From assembly GCA_023974075.1 (NCBI GenBank), contig CM043790.1, positions 1,275,326-1,339,325 of the forward strand: DNA of 64,000 bases, read 5' to 3'. A program made the position numbers and the translations under genes. Below are positions 24,386-45,162 of the stretch, piece by piece. Numbering within the stretch: position 1 is the first letter of the stretch; each line of letters starts with the position of its first letter. The notes beneath the pieces are model-generated. The model was not told the DNA's origin and did not search any database. It saw nothing but the letters and a program-made list of their open reading frames with translations. The stretch comes from Chaenocephalus aceratus. Its lineage: Eukaryota; Chordata; Actinopteri; Perciformes; Channichthyidae.

Positions 24386-25030
24386 GTGAGATAATACACT
24401 GAGAGCCCTTGGAAATAAATGCTGTTCCTCATCAGCACGCGCTATTATCAGCCCTGTATGTGATTTGAGGTACTATTGATAGAACATATATGTATGGCAG
24501 ATCTGGAACACAGCTCCATATCTGTTGTTTGATTTCCGTTCTGCTTGTGATTGAATGAGGCAGTGATAGTGTCTCTATCTGCATGGACAGATACCAGGCC
24601 GTGTCACTGTGACAGAGATGAGATATGACTGATGTGGATCATTGTTGACTTTTGTCCAGACATCTATTCTCACGAGCTAACCTTACTTCACCTCGCAAAT
24701 GAACTATTTTCGATTTTATAACTTTCTGAAATGTATGTGGAAACGGATTACCACCATATATGTAACTGAAGTGTATATCGAGTAGGCCTATGAATGATTA
24801 CAAATGATAACTTATTTGATCAGATGCCCTCGAACTGTTTGTAAGTCATTTCTTCATATCACACGTTTAATAAATCTTTTTTTTCTCCATAGGACAGAAT
24901 TCTCCAGAATTTCAATTAGTTGTTAAAAAAGGCCCAGATTAATAACCCTGCAGCAGAGAAGAGGCTCGCCCCGCAGCACTGGTCCCAGCCGAACACATTC
25001 AAATACACTTTACGCCACACAGTTGTGAAC

Positions 25031-33422
<8,392 letters not shown>

Positions 33423-34420
33423 GGCCCCCGCACTGACCCATCCTGAACGGTTCCTCTGGAGCTGAGGAGGACCTGTTGGATGAACATCACGTCGGGCTGA
33501 AGCAGAACCTGGTGGATGTGTTCAGGAACTGTTGACCGGAGAACCTTGACCCGAACTGATCATACAAACTGTAACACTGGCTCTGTAACCGACCGTTACC
33601 CGGACCACGCTTTAGCTTCACAACGACACAGTCTTACCACAGGATGACTGGAAACGATACGCAGCTCATCCCGAGCAATGAAGACGAACCAGGTCTCAAC
33701 GCTGACGCTTTCTCCTGAAGTCACGCCCAACAAACAACAACAACTACCTATTCCTAAAAGAGATACACATACATTTATATATGCACAGACAATCATGTGG
33801 AATGTAAAAGACAAGGCTTTTTAAAGCTGAAACTGATTTTCATTAAGATGTTGTTGCTCGTAGATATTCTCCTCACGGCTCTCTGGGTGTTTCAAGAACC
33901 TGGTGATGTTACGGTCATCACAGGAAACACGCAGAAGAGACCTTTCTATGGCTGTTGGACATGTCTCATTAAAAGCGGTAGATGATTAACTTTTATAGGC
34001 ACATTATTTATGTTGAGATAAGGGCAGTTAAAAGTTGTGGCTGGCACTAAAAGCAGCAGTGATAGAGATCGCTGTTGAAGAACGGCTTGTGTGAGGGATT
34101 TTAAAATACAAACTGCACCGTGTGATTCATTTGAAAATCAGAACGGTCATTTTGATTCGGACAAAATGGATGCATATCAGAAGTGTATCATTTACTGCTT
34201 TGATATTTGAAATGAATGAAAGTGCAATGACAATTAAAGGCACGGCAAAAAGAGTGTGAAATTATTCTTAACATAATAATCTAATTTTATTGTCTGTATT
34301 TTGTTAATATGTAAGGGAATTGTATTATTATATCATGTTGTAAAGTATCCTCTCGTCCCCTCTCCCTTTTCAATGCTCTTTGAATTTCTTCAGGTAATAA
34401 ACTGATTAATATTTTATTGA
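33423..34420 (+). other. gata5: gata5 3' UTR
   Basis: About 1 kb without ORFs, ending shortly after the AATAAA at 34396. Earlier weak signal ATTAAA at 34233-34238. Confidence 0.7.
34396..34401 (+). terminator. gata5: Poly(A) signal AATAAA of gata5
   Basis: The first canonical AATAAA after the stop in a suitable context. It is followed by T/GT-rich sequence (TTTTTGTTTGGCTTTTGAG, from about 34427). Confidence 0.7.
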
Positions 34421-34671
34421 CTTGCATTTTTGTTTGGCTTTTGAGTCATCTAAAAAGATATGAAGTGTGCTGCTTCATTGAGATTTAGATGTGCATGTCA
34501 TATATGGGTGTTCCTCAGACTGACCATCGCATCAACACAACCCACATGTTCCTGGGAATGGTTTATACACTTGAAACCAAGGAATAGAATATTATTCATC
34601 AGATCAATATTGTAGAAATATCTTCATGCAATGTTTAGCTTGTGCATAACTGTTCATTTACAATGTATCCA

Positions 34672-34882
34672 CTACACTGAACAAACTGAAACATTGACTT
34701 TCATTAAAAGCACTATGTCAACAGGTTCAATTAGGTGAGTTGAAAGCAATAATATTACATTTAGTATTTTTTATTTAAAACCTAATATTATTGCTTTCAA
34801 CTAACTTATACAGTTATGTGTAATCTGTTGACATGATACATTTATTTAAGTCAACGTTTCAGTTCTTTTTCACTGTACTTTG
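34672..34882. mobile_element. Palindromic MITE, TA-flanked
   Basis: Imperfect inverted repeat over almost its whole length: ACACTGAACAAACTGAAAC at the left against GTTTCAGTTCTTTTTCACTG at the right, and GTTGAAAGCAATAATATTA against its complement around the centre. Flanking TA suggests a Tc1/mariner-type insertion. Lies about 270 bp past the gata5 poly(A) signal. Confidence 0.65.
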
Positions 34883-35278
34883 ACCTAGCTTTTTAACTGT
34901 TTATACAATATTTATTAGTTATCTCAACCAAGTCTGTATCCAATGCTAAGCTAACTATCAAGGGCTTCACCTTTGCTAATACTTGTTTAGCTAAAATGTC
35001 CAACCCTTCATCACTTTATCTAACTTAAAATAATACACTTTTCCCTCTGTTTATATACATTTTACATATTGAACATCAACACTGTATACATTATTTTTAT
35101 TTAATTAAAACTAAATGTAGTTCAAAACTTGATTTCATTTTTCCAACTCTTTACTGGTACACTCCTATTACTGTAAGCTTTCTTTTTCAACCATTAGTTT
35201 AACTATTTCATCCATTGTCTATAAGATGCATATACACTTAGCAAAGGTATATTTCCCCATGCTCCAATGCACAGTCAG

Positions 35279-35281
<3 letters not shown>
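34883..35281. other. Non-coding stretch, nothing recognised
   Basis: AT-rich, no supported features. Confidence 0.4.

Positions 35282-35370
<89 letters not shown>
35282..35370. repeat. (GT)n microsatellite
   Basis: About 44 uninterrupted GT units. Confidence 0.97.
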
Positions 35371-35372
<2 letters not shown>

Positions 35373-35887
35373 AAGGAGGGTGTTTTCCTCCTGGTTGCTT
35401 AAGCCGTAGAGCCGACCAAAGGTTGAGTTCCAGCTCTGCTTTATTGCAGCCGGGTTTGAATTGAACGCAGCGTGGATGAAAATACTGATCCGTCAGCAAC
35501 TACACTGCAGCTTTACTGCCGCTATGGCGACATCCCGGCGCCGCGGCTCCACCACCACTGCCCAGCTTTATGACTGTTGGCCAAGATGTTGCTGTGTTAT
35601 CTGTTGCTGGGAGAGGCTGCAGCAGGGCCATGTGAGGATGCACACAGCCATTCCCCTCTGACATGGATAAGAGTCATGTAGTGAAGCTGAGAAATAATCT
35701 ATTCCCCTGATCGACTTCATCAAGACTTAGCCCCTATAATAAGGACATACATTGAAATCCCTTGGCAAATATTTGTAAGAGGGTGGGAGAAGGCCCTGAG
35801 TTAGGGATGTATTGACGTGTATTGGTGATGTGGATGGATGCTGTTGCAGTAGTGGAGTCCGACAGCGATGAGGGCATGAGGGACATG

Positions 35888-35895
35888 ATACAGTC
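35888..35895. repeat. 8-bp target-site duplication, left (ATACAGTC)
   Basis: Identical to 38803-38810. Confidence 0.92.
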
Positions 35896-37601
35896 CAGCC
35901 TGTCCTCCTACAAAAAACGACCATATAGGTCGATTGTTCAGCAGCTAAATACGACCCAGAGTCACATTTTAAAGTGTAGCACCTCTAGTGGTCGTGTAAG
36001 AAACAACATGCTCCTGTCGATTGCAAACGCTCCGGAGGGTCGTTTATTCACAAATAACCCTCTCTGGAAAATCCTAAATTGTGGAATAGTTTGGCCATTA
36101 AAATGCTTTTTTATTAGATTTCTAGCGAGAAGTGTATATTGTACTTTTATAATCTACGTCCAGTGGATGTGTAGGATCTACAGTTTGATAGATATACGAA
36201 GATGATTTGAGGTCTCGCCAGGAGAACGTGTACTGTATATGGGGCAACTTCCATGTAAAGTTAGCGTGGGTGAAAACAGTATTTCCGGTCTCGAAGTTTT
36301 CATAATAAAACCGGAAGTATTCCCCACACTGTCAAATGATTACACAGTGATATCTTCTCCATTACTCATCCACTAAAACACATCAGTTTATCCTTGTTAA
36401 TTACACAATATTGATTGGTTTAAATTGTGTACAATGCTTTTGTGTTTTTAACCTTCGATTCGGAGAAACATTTTTTTTTTCGGAGTTTAGACACTACAGA
36501 GTTTCCGAAGACACTACACTACCCAGAATCCCCAGCTATCGTTTGGGACTACAACATCCGCCTTGCTTTACAAACCCCGTGATTAGCCATCAAGCTCTGT
36601 GATTGGATATTGGAGTGGCAGTGCGACAAGGTTACAACGAGTGTCAAACAGCTCTTTGAAATGGAATGGAACCACGCCAGACTATCCAAAACTGGACTTG
36701 GACGGGTCCAGCCCAGCCCTCCCCCCCCCAGAATTACACATGCTGGCTATTGTGTGTTTCGCAACATGTTCTATGGCACGTCTCTACTGGGAAATGTAGT
36801 TTTAAAAGACGTTTTCGTATTTCCCACAATTAGAAGTTGCCAGTATTAAACTGTATACATCCCTGGAGGTTTAGGGGATGCGAAACACATTGGTGTTATC
36901 AAATTTAAAACATATAATTAATACACGGGTGAAAATTGCTTGTGTCCATAATGGGCAGCATTAATATACCCACATGACAGCTAAGGTCAGAAGAGCTTTA
37001 TTTAACAGCTGGTCTTATGTCTGTGACCCCTCCTGTTGTTCATTGATAAGCCTGAAACATGCACTTGTCAAGGTTCAGATGCACATTTAGCAAATATGGC
37101 AGTGGCCATCGATCATCTTAAGTTAAGATACTTTATTGATCCCAAGTTGGGAAATGTTTTTGTTACAGCAGCATGTACTACTTTGCTCTACTCCACTACA
37201 ATTCAGAGGTTAACCTGGTATTTTTACTCTACTACATTTATTTTTGTTACTTTGCAGATTCTGATTAATGATGTGAAATATAAACAACCCTTAAATCAGA
37301 CTTTAGTTACACCTGAGTAAAATTCAGCCTTATCAGTTTTGCACATCCTCCTGTTAATATCTTTGGACGTCCTGCACTAAACGGTTTTATTGTAGAGATC
37401 ACTACAGTATCTTCTTGATATTTTCCATTCTATATTTCTATCATTGACCCCTATTTTGTAGGCTACTCTTAATATTTAAATGTTTTCATCAAATATAACT
37501 TATTCAACAACTAAATTCAATAACGTGCTTTAACCACTAGGAGGTGCGGTTTAGACCAGTGGTCTAGTTAATAAAACATAATAATATCGTACATAATATG
37601 A

Positions 37602-37838
37602 CTATAAACTTATTGTGAAATTAAAACAGAACGTTAAAGGAAAATACAGTTTCAGTCTCTCGATGTGAAGCTTATGCATTGTACCATGAACCTGTATAGA
37701 CCTGTAACAGTCACTGCATGAGGAGTTGGAAAGGTAGTTCAGAAAATCAGTAATATCTTTAAAAACTACAAAAAAGTCCCTTTCTATCAGCTGTGCACCG
37801 TTATGGTGTAAATACAGACTATCTACCAATTGGATCAA
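37602..37838 (-). CDS. Small ORF in core of long-TIR element copy 2 (78 codons)
   Basis: Same frame as 15553-15786 in copy 1, identical to the last few residues, where this copy ends NFTISL instead of NFTIK. No domain recognised. The sequence includes a Cys pair (SCSDCY). It is at best a hypothetical protein of a non-autonomous transposon. Confidence 0.25.
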   Translation of the reverse strand: MIQLVDSLYLHHNGAQLIERDFFVVFKDITDFLNYLSNSSCSDCYRSIQVHGTMHKLHIERLKLYFPLTFCFNFTISL

Positions 37839-38338
37839 ATATAAAAGTCAGCCGAATTAGTGTTGATACTGCAAGGAGACGTATTGTGTGAAAAGAAATG
37901 GAAGATGTTGTTTAATTGTTGATATATTTATGGTCCACGTCACGTATTCAGTTTTGGCGGCATCTCTTCCAGTTTGTCAAAAGGTCTTCTGATCAGGGCT
38001 CTATAAATACATATCTAGGGCAGATATGTAATATTTAATGCAGCCGAACCGTGTATTGCAATGCCGTTATGTGATGACTTTCAAAGAGAAAAGCAAGAAC
38101 ACTCCGAATAAAGTATTATTTTTTTTTTTTAATGTTTTCCTATTTCATATCACATAAACACCATATCCCGACGTGCATTGCGGCGTGATTTTAGCCTATC
38201 AAAACCTCTGAAAACAGAAAGGTGTCTCTCAGAATCGAAAGAGAAAAAACCTATGGGAAAAACACAAAAGCATTATACACAATTTAAACCAATTAATGTC
38301 GTATAATTAACTAGGATAAAACTGATGTTTTTTAGTGG

Positions 38339-38563
38339 ATGAGTACTGCAGATATCACTGTTAAATCATTTGATCATTGGTTTTATTATGAAAACGGCGA
38401 GACGGAAATACTGTTTTCAACCCGTAACTTTACATGGAAGCTTGCCGCATATACACGTTGTCCTGACGAAACCTCAAATCATCTTCGTAATATCTATCAA
38501 ACTATAGATCCTACATATCGACTGGACGTGGATTCTAAAAGTACAATATATACTTCTCGCTAG
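38339..38563 (+). CDS. Small ORF in arm of long-TIR element copy 2 (74 codons)
   Basis: Begins MSTADITVKSFDHWFYY and ends STIYTSR, matching 14787-15011 of copy 1 with a few substitutions. No known family. Confidence 0.2.
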   Translation: MSTADITVKSFDHWFYYENGETEILFSTRNFTWKLAAYTRCPDETSNHLRNIYQTIDPTYRLDVDSKSTIYTSR

Positions 38564-38802
38564 AAATCTAATCATAAAGCGTTTTAATGGCCAAACTATC
38601 CTACAATTTAGGATTTTACAGAGAGGGTTATTTGTGAATAAACAACCCTCTGTAACGTTTGCATTCAACGGGAGCACTAGAGGCCGACCATTTTAAAACG
38701 TAATTATAGGTCGTATTAAGCGCTTGAACAAACGACATATTTGGTCGTAATAAGGGCTTAAACAATCGACCCATGTGGTCGTATGAGTTGGAGGACTTGT
38801 TG

Positions 38803-38810
38803 ATACAGTC
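38803..38810. repeat. 8-bp target-site duplication, right (ATACAGTC)
   Basis: Matches 35888-35895. Confidence 0.92.
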
Positions 38811-39800
38811 ATGTAGTTGGTAAAAGATAAGGTCATACAAACAAGTGTAAGTTAATGCTATAAAACTGCTACTGGTTTATGAACAGAACATTAATGAATG
38901 GTATCACAAACAATGTTTTTTTTGAAGTGTTCCAAACACACACGTTAAGCCACAACTCACCAAGTTACTTGATAGATTTCTATAAATATGATCAATACAT
39001 AATTCATGATTCCTATAAAGACATATTCTGTATGAATACAACCAAGTTATAGTTGTTCACACTTTTATACTGCATACAAGGAGGCAAGCTATTATTCAAG
39101 AGATCTGCAACAAATACAAGTTTGAATGTAGCCTAAGTCAAGGGAACAGTCCAGAAAGACATTAGTAATGTTTGACAGGGCTTGTTCTGTGTATTTATTA
39201 GTGGTGTCAATCAACTTCACAATGTTATTGCGTTAATTACAACAACCTGTGTGTCTTGGCTCTCTCAGTGCTCTCCGGATCCATGGGAGCATGCTTCACG
39301 TGTCTCTGTCCAACCAGGCTGGAGCTTCTCCAGAATGAAGATGCTTTCTTCTGATTGGTAATCCTCCAGGATGGCACACATTGCAGGCGTGACTCCTATT
39401 GGTTGAAAAGCAACCAGGATCTCAGGCGGTTTGGAAGTTGAACCAACTCAACACCAGCCACACTGCAAAACTCCAATTGAACTCCTTTAGGTGAAGAGTG
39501 GTAAAAGGGCCTGGAATAAGGAGTGACCGTGCAGCCATGGATTTACAGCCTCTTCCTGTGCAGTTCCTGCTATACACGTGTGATTTATATTGGTAGGTGA
39601 AGTATGCTATCAATTCATTTTAAAGACAGTTTGTAGTGACAAAGAAACCTTGGGTTTGATTTAAACCTGGAAGAATCAAGGCCGGGTCGAGGCCATGATC
39701 ACTGACGCCTCGCTGTGACAGGGTTTGAGTTTGGTGAGTCAGAACCCCCCAGTCCTGACCCGTCCTTTAGTAGAGAGGTGTCTCTTTTATGGTTGGTAAG
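38811..39800. other. Non-coding stretch, nothing recognised
   Basis: No exon or repeat could be supported. Confidence 0.35.
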
Positions 39801-39802
39801 TG

Positions 39803-39833
<31 letters not shown>

Positions 39834-39848
39834 TGTGTGTGTGTGTGT
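39801..39848. repeat. (GT)n microsatellite
   Basis: About 24 units with one GG interruption. Confidence 0.95.
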
Positions 39849-39956
39849 TAGAGAAAGAGAGGTTAGCTCCTGAGGGCTCCACATTTCCCCTTCCTTCATG
39901 TTCTCAGCAGCATTCTGTTTTCCTGGACGGCTCGGCGACAGCTCAATGTGAGTGCA

Positions 39957-39958
<2 letters not shown>

Positions 39959-40018
<60 letters not shown>

Positions 40019-40047
40019 GGTGTGTGTGTGTGTGTGTGTGTGTGTGC

Positions 40048-40106
<59 letters not shown>

Positions 40107-40137
40107 GTGTGTGTGGTGTGTGTGTGTGTGTGTGTGC
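39959..40137. repeat. (GT)n microsatellite with GCAGG interruptions
   Basis: Three GT blocks separated by GTGCAGG, with further GTGC and GTGG breaks. Confidence 0.96.
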
Positions 40138-40309
40138 AGTGTTACAACTCAATTACTGGACAGACATGAGGGGAAGGGCCACAGTCCAGCAATAATATGA
40201 GCGGCTGAGAAATGGCTTTTTTCTTCTTTATCCTCGGCTGCAGACGGTCTTTTCCCAGGGTGCACTGCTCCATTCATATACTGCCTCCATCCCAACAGGA
40301 TACTCTGGT

Positions 40310-40311
<2 letters not shown>

Positions 40312-40353
<42 letters not shown>

Positions 40354-40377
40354 TGCGTGCGTGTGTGTGTGTGTGTG

Positions 40378-40418
<41 letters not shown>
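40312..40418. repeat. (GT)n microsatellite with CG-containing patches
   Basis: Includes GTGCGCGTGCGTGCG near 40347. Confidence 0.96.
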
Positions 40419-40424
<6 letters not shown>

Positions 40425-40562
40425 CTGAGAGTGAGTGTATGGAAAGTAGCACACGCATTTATTCAACTAATTTCAGCCATTAAATCAAAAACTTCCGCCA
40501 GCTGTCTGCTCAGTGATTTTCCCTGAGGTCCTATTCTTCACTGTGTGTGACAGGAACAAAAT

Positions 40563-40563
<1 letters not shown>

Positions 40564-40613
<50 letters not shown>
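40564..40613. repeat. (GT)n microsatellite
   Basis: About 25 uninterrupted units. Confidence 0.96.
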
Positions 40614-40616
<3 letters not shown>

Positions 40617-40792
40617 ATATACTGCATATTAGAGTTATGTTTCCTTGCCAAAGCCTGACGTTATTCTTCGGGATGTGTTTCATATATCTGATCACTGACT
40701 GTGTCTCTGTGCTTCAGGGCAACACAGATAACACACAAACAGTCTCAGGAGGCCTGTCAATCAAACCTGGTGATCCTGCAGAACAGCTCGAG

Positions 40793-41314
40793 CAGTGCTT
40801 CTCAAACAGCAATGTACCCCCTTTGAAACATTTTCTCAGCCAAGTACCCCCTGACCGACCCCGAACATTTTTGATCGAAAAAGCCTATATAAATAATTAC
40901 AATATAGTGATGTTCCCTCAGTGTGTGATTTATTAACTCCTTCGTGCATGAATTACAACAAACTAAGGATATTTTCATTTTATGCATGAAATAAAATAAC
41001 GTTTTTATAAAACAGATTTTTCCAAGGAGTTTTTCAACTGAAGTAATATATGTTTTACAAACTAATGAACAAAATGATATATTGTGAAAAACTATAAAAT
41101 ACAATACGCACATTTGACATGTTTATATGAGGACCCCCGTTGGTGGTTCTAGGAATATTTTATATAAAATTGTCTTTTCTATTTAACTATTGTACTAAGA
41201 TTATTTTTGTAATCATGCATGGGTTTTTATTAACCTTTTTTTTAATCTCACGTACCCCCTGCAGTACCCCAACGTACCCCTAGGGGTCCGCGTACCCCCA
41301 TTTGAGAATCACTG
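40793..41314. mobile_element. hAT-type MITE (CAGTG...CACTG) with 8-bp TSD
   Basis: Ends CAGTGCTTCTCAAAC and TTTGAGAATCACTG are inverted repeats. Flanks AGCTCGAG (40785-40792) and AGCTAGAG (41315-41322) match at 7 of 8. Both ends carry repeated GTACCCC. No transposase. Confidence 0.78.
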
Positions 41315-41529
41315 AGCTAGAGGATACTGAGTACAGTGCATGATATCATGATAAATACATCTACTCTGAAAACACGATCCAGTCATTATAGCCTTCTCTC
41401 CTCAAAATAGATATTTCATACAACTATACTAAACTTTCAATTCTGTTAGGAGGTAATCAGGTGTATTGGTTTCATAATATCCCTGAGCAGTATTGGTGGA
41501 CAAATTATTCAGATCCTTTTTTTTTTTCT

Positions 41530-43283
41530 ACACGGACCCTCACTATTGCGGTAAGCGCGTTGTAACTTCCGGTTGTTGTTGTCGTCACCTTCGGGTATCC
41601 TGTGTATGTTCTGCTCCTGATAGCTTATATTATCTTAACTTAAATCGATCGTTTTAAAACTCTTGTTCACGGCAACTGCCTGACGTTGTAATCCCACGTT
41701 ACTACAGCTTAAGCAATGACAACTCTCCTTCTCTTAGCGACTGTAACTCCAAAGTTGCCTACACTCTTTTCGGGTTTGCTAACGGTAGCTACTTTAGCTT
41801 GATAAAGGTCAGCTTCAGCGTCAGACAGCCGAAGACCGACAAAGACATTAGAGTCCTGTTGGAGTCACGAGGGTGGCAAAGAGGAGGCAAATCCTACTCT
41901 GATTGAGCTAAGTATCGCTGGTGTCTTATTTTTCTTTTGTTTAGCTTTCTAGCCCCTCATGCTATAATCATGTGTATTTTCTCCATTCCTGTTCATGTGT
42001 CTTCTCGCAATTATCACTGGCCCCGTGTATCTCCTAATCGCTATAACCGGCCTGCTCTCGTCTATCCCACATGCTCCACTGAGATCCAGCATCTAGTTTC
42101 AGGCGGCCTGTGGAACTGCCAGTCAGCTGTTCCTAAGGCTGACTTCATCTCTGGCTACGCCTCCCTGCAATCTCTGGATTTCCTTGCTCTCACTGAGACC
42201 TGGATTACTCCATTCAACACATCCACCCCAGCAGCTCTCTCCACAACATATTCCTTCTCCCATACACCCAGACCCACTGGCAGAGGAGGGGGCACTGGTC
42301 TCCTGCTCTCTCCCAAATGGAGCTTTTCCCTCTTCAAGCTACCTAACTTCACTCCTTCCACCTTTGAATTCCATGCCGTCACAGTAACCCATCCTATACA
42401 ATTAACCATTGTTGTTCTCTCCCGTCCACCAGGCGCCTTGGGGGACTTATTGGAGGAATTAGACCATCTCCTCTCACACATCCCTGAATCTGGCCCTCCC
42501 GCTGTACTTCTCGGAGACTTCAACCTCCAGACGGGGAAGATAGACGAACTAACATCTCTGTTAACCGCCTTTGCTTTCTCACTGTCTCCATCCCCACCAA
42601 CTCATAAAGCTGGCAATGTCCTTGATCTCATATTCTCAAGGAACTGCGCTACTTCTAACCTCTCTGTAAACCCGCTCCACACCTCCGATCACTTCTTCAT
42701 TTCATTCTCTCTACCTCTTTCCAAACATAACAAACTAATCTCTTCGCATCCTGCACTTGTCCGCCGTAACCTCCGTTCCCTCTCCCCCTCTACCTTTGCC
42801 TCATCGGTGCTCTCAGCCCTCCCTTCCTCTGACTCGTTCCAACTCCTGCCTCCAAACTCTGCTGCAGAAACTCTCCTCTCTACTCTCTCCTCCTCTCTGG
42901 ACTCTCTCTGTCCTCTCACATCTCGGCAGGCTCGTCAGTCCCCTCCTGCTCCCTGGCTAAATGACGCACTGCGTGCTAATAGAACCGTCCTTAGGGCAGC
43001 AGAGCGGAAACGGTGGAAATCCAAACACCGCGACGACCTCCTAACCTATCAGGCTTTCCTCTCCTCTTTCTCTTCTTCGATCTCTCAGGCAAAAAGCACT
43101 TTCTTTCAAGATAAGATCCAATCTTCCTATTCCAATCCTAAAAAACTATTTTCCATCTTCTCCACCCTCTTGGACCCCCCCAAAGCCCCTCCTCCCTCCT
43201 CACTTCTGTCAAGCGACTTTGTTAACCACTTTGAAAAAAAGGTTGACGATATTCGCTCTTCTTTTTCTGACTCACCTTTACTC
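41530..43283 (+). mobile_element. LINE A, 5' part (L2 clade): 5' UTR and endonuclease region
   Basis: A 5' UTR-like stretch starting near AACTTCCGGTTGTTG leads into an ORF at about 41970-43331. The ORF contains AP-endonuclease motifs LTETWI, LLGDFNLQ and TSDHFF. It breaks at about 43283, where a minus-strand LINE tail begins. The 3' half resumes at about 48150. The connector and the first reverse-transcriptase motifs are absent, so insertion was accompanied by loss of LINE A sequence or joins two copies. Confidence 0.82.
41937..43283 (+). pseudogene. LINE A ORF2 endonuclease domain (truncated)
   Basis: About 440 codons of an apurinic-type endonuclease that nicks target DNA for target-primed reverse transcription. 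Motifs in order are ETW, SRPPG, GDFN, a conserved NVLDLIFS segment and SDH, followed by a Ser-rich connector with APWLND and FFQDKI. The first ATG in frame is at 41970. The last residues after about 43283 come from the inserted LINE tail. Inactive as it stands. Confidence 0.82.
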
Positions 43284-43437
43284 ATTTCATTTCATTTCAA
43301 ACCTTTATTTATACAGATAAAATCCCATTGAGATCATTGATCTCTTTTCCAAGGGAGACCTGTTCAAGTAGTTCCACATGAAACATAAAAGCATAAACAG
43401 AACAACAAAAGGACATCATACAGCATAATTTACAAAA

Positions 43438-43911
43438 TTATCCACATAAACAGGTACTAATAGTTTCTGATTGACTAGCATCCAACCGAGCTTTAAAAAC
43501 ATTTAGTGGCACCAGATTGTTCAGTTTCCATTTAATTTGCAGACTATTCCAAGACAGAGGAGCTGCGCATCTAAAAGCTGTCTTCCCTAAGACAGTCCTA
43601 GCAGTTGGCACATTTAATAATAAAACCACAGCATTCGATCTCAGGCAGTAGCCACTTACAATTCTCCGTGAGATCAGGTAGCAGATATAAGATGGAAGTT
43701 TCCCTAACATGGCTTTGTATATAAAAATGTACCAGTGACTGAGCCTCCGTACAGTTAGTGAAAGCAAACCAGCCCTTGCATACAGGGTACAGTGATGGGT
43801 TAATGCTTTACAGTTTGTCACAAATCTCAGAGCACTGTGATACGCAGCATCTAACTTGACCAGGCAATGGGCAGGTGCATTCATATAGACCAGATCCCCA
43901 GAGTCCAGCAC
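43438..43911 (-). pseudogene. LINE B ORF2, C-terminal segment
   Basis: Encodes ALRFVTNCKALTHHCTLYAR and SLTVRRLSHWYIFIYKA, then TAFRCAAPLSWNSLQ, the usual post-RT region of jockey/CR1-group LINEs. It is separated from the reverse-transcriptase ORF by a stop and frame change at about 43912-44000. Confidence 0.78.
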
Positions 43912-43996
43912 AGGTCAAAGGTCACAGTGACTAGCCTTTTCCTGGCCTCAAGCGAGAAACAGGACTTGTTTCTGAAAAAGAAACCTAGCCTAACCC

Positions 43997-45162
43997 TCAG
44001 TTTTTTAGCAGATTATTGACATGAAGTTTAAAAGAGAGACAATCATCAAGCCAGATACCAAGGTATTTGTAACAGGCAACAACTTCAAGTTTTGTTCCTT
44101 GCGTAGTTACAATATCTAAAACAGGCTCTGGTGTCTTTTTTGCTTTTGAAAAGAGCATTACCTTGGTTTTATCAACATTTAAAAGAAGCTTTAATTCAGA
44201 GAACTGAGTCTGAATAATGTTAAAAACAGCCTGTAATTTAACAACAGCCTCCTGAATGGAGGGACCTGCACAATACATCACAGTATCATCCGCATAAAAA
44301 TGTAAAGTAGCTTCATCCACATTATCACCTACGCTGTTAATATATATGGAGAATAAAAGTGGTCCTAAAACAGAACCTTGTGGTACACCATTAGAAATGT
44401 TTAACCACTCAGAAGACAGTCCATCAAAATGAACACATTGGGACCTTTCAGAGAGGTAGTTCACAAACCACCCCACTGCAAGGCTGGATAGGCCAATACT
44501 GAGTAGCCTCTGCTTTAAGATGAGATGATCAACGGTGTCAAACGCTTTGGAAAGGTCAATAAACAGAGCTGCACAACTCTGCTTATTATCTAAGATACTA
44601 GTAATGTCATTCACCACTTTCATTGTGGCAGTGATGGTGCTATGTTTCTTTCTGAATCCTGACTGATGTTTAGACAGGATGTCATTTGTACATAAAAACT
44701 CCTTTACCTGTTCACTCACTAGGCGTTCAAGAACCTTAGCCAGAACTGACAATTTAGAGATTGGCCTATAGTTATTTAAAATAGTTGCCTCCCCTCCTTT
44801 CAGTAAAGGCAAGACATAAGCAGACTTCCATACTTTTGGAATTGTATTTGTGCTGAGGGAGAGGTTAAAAAGAGAAGTAAGAGGTGGAGCAATAAAGTCT
44901 GCAGCTATCTTTAAAAAGAAAGGTTCTAAGTTGTCCGGGCCAGCCGGTTTCCTAGGATCTAGCTTAGATAAGGCTTCATGAACAACATCAACAGTAAAAG
45001 GGGTAACACTGAAAGGGTTTTCCAGACCACGTTGTTCAGAGTCACAGACTGTGGTGTTTACAGAAGCAGAGTCAGTGACAGAATCAAATAGAGAACCACA
45101 GCACACAAAATGCTCATTAAAGCAATTTAGCATAGTAGCCCTGTCCGATATAGAGCCAGATG
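43997..45162 (-). pseudogene. LINE B ORF2, reverse transcriptase domain
   Basis: Motifs include DPRKPAGPDNLEP, NNYRPIS, HQSGFRKKHST, FIDLSKAFDTVDH, NGVPQGSVLGPLLF, FYADDT (44285-44296 encodes YADD) and YLGIWLD, in that order, as in non-LTR reverse transcriptases. The catalytic DD is intact. The open frame continues upstream to 45241, but that extension is antisense LINE C. Its true upstream continuation is at 46879. Confidence 0.85.
45159..45162. repeat. Short target duplication GATG, left of LINE C
   Basis: GATG recurs at 46879-46882. It overlaps the TGATTGATG tail, so the true duplication could be shorter. L2 elements commonly have short or no target duplications. Confidence 0.45.

Larger units (their letters stand above)
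35896..38802 (-). mobile_element. Long-TIR hAT-type element, copy 2 (2907 bp), inverted
   Basis: Complete, with perfect 8-bp duplication ATACAGTC. It starts CAGCCTGTCCTCC and ends GGAGGACTTGTTG, the reverse complement layout of copy 1 at 14583-17419. Arms of about 540 bp lie at each side (to about 36440 and from about 38265). It carries two tandem 34-bp subterminal units near 38697-38780 (ACGACC...GTCG...TTAAGC), where copy 1 has one, and lacks the copy-1 palindrome. Opposite orientation and high similarity make this pair a substrate for recombination across the gata5 interval. Confidence 0.88.
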
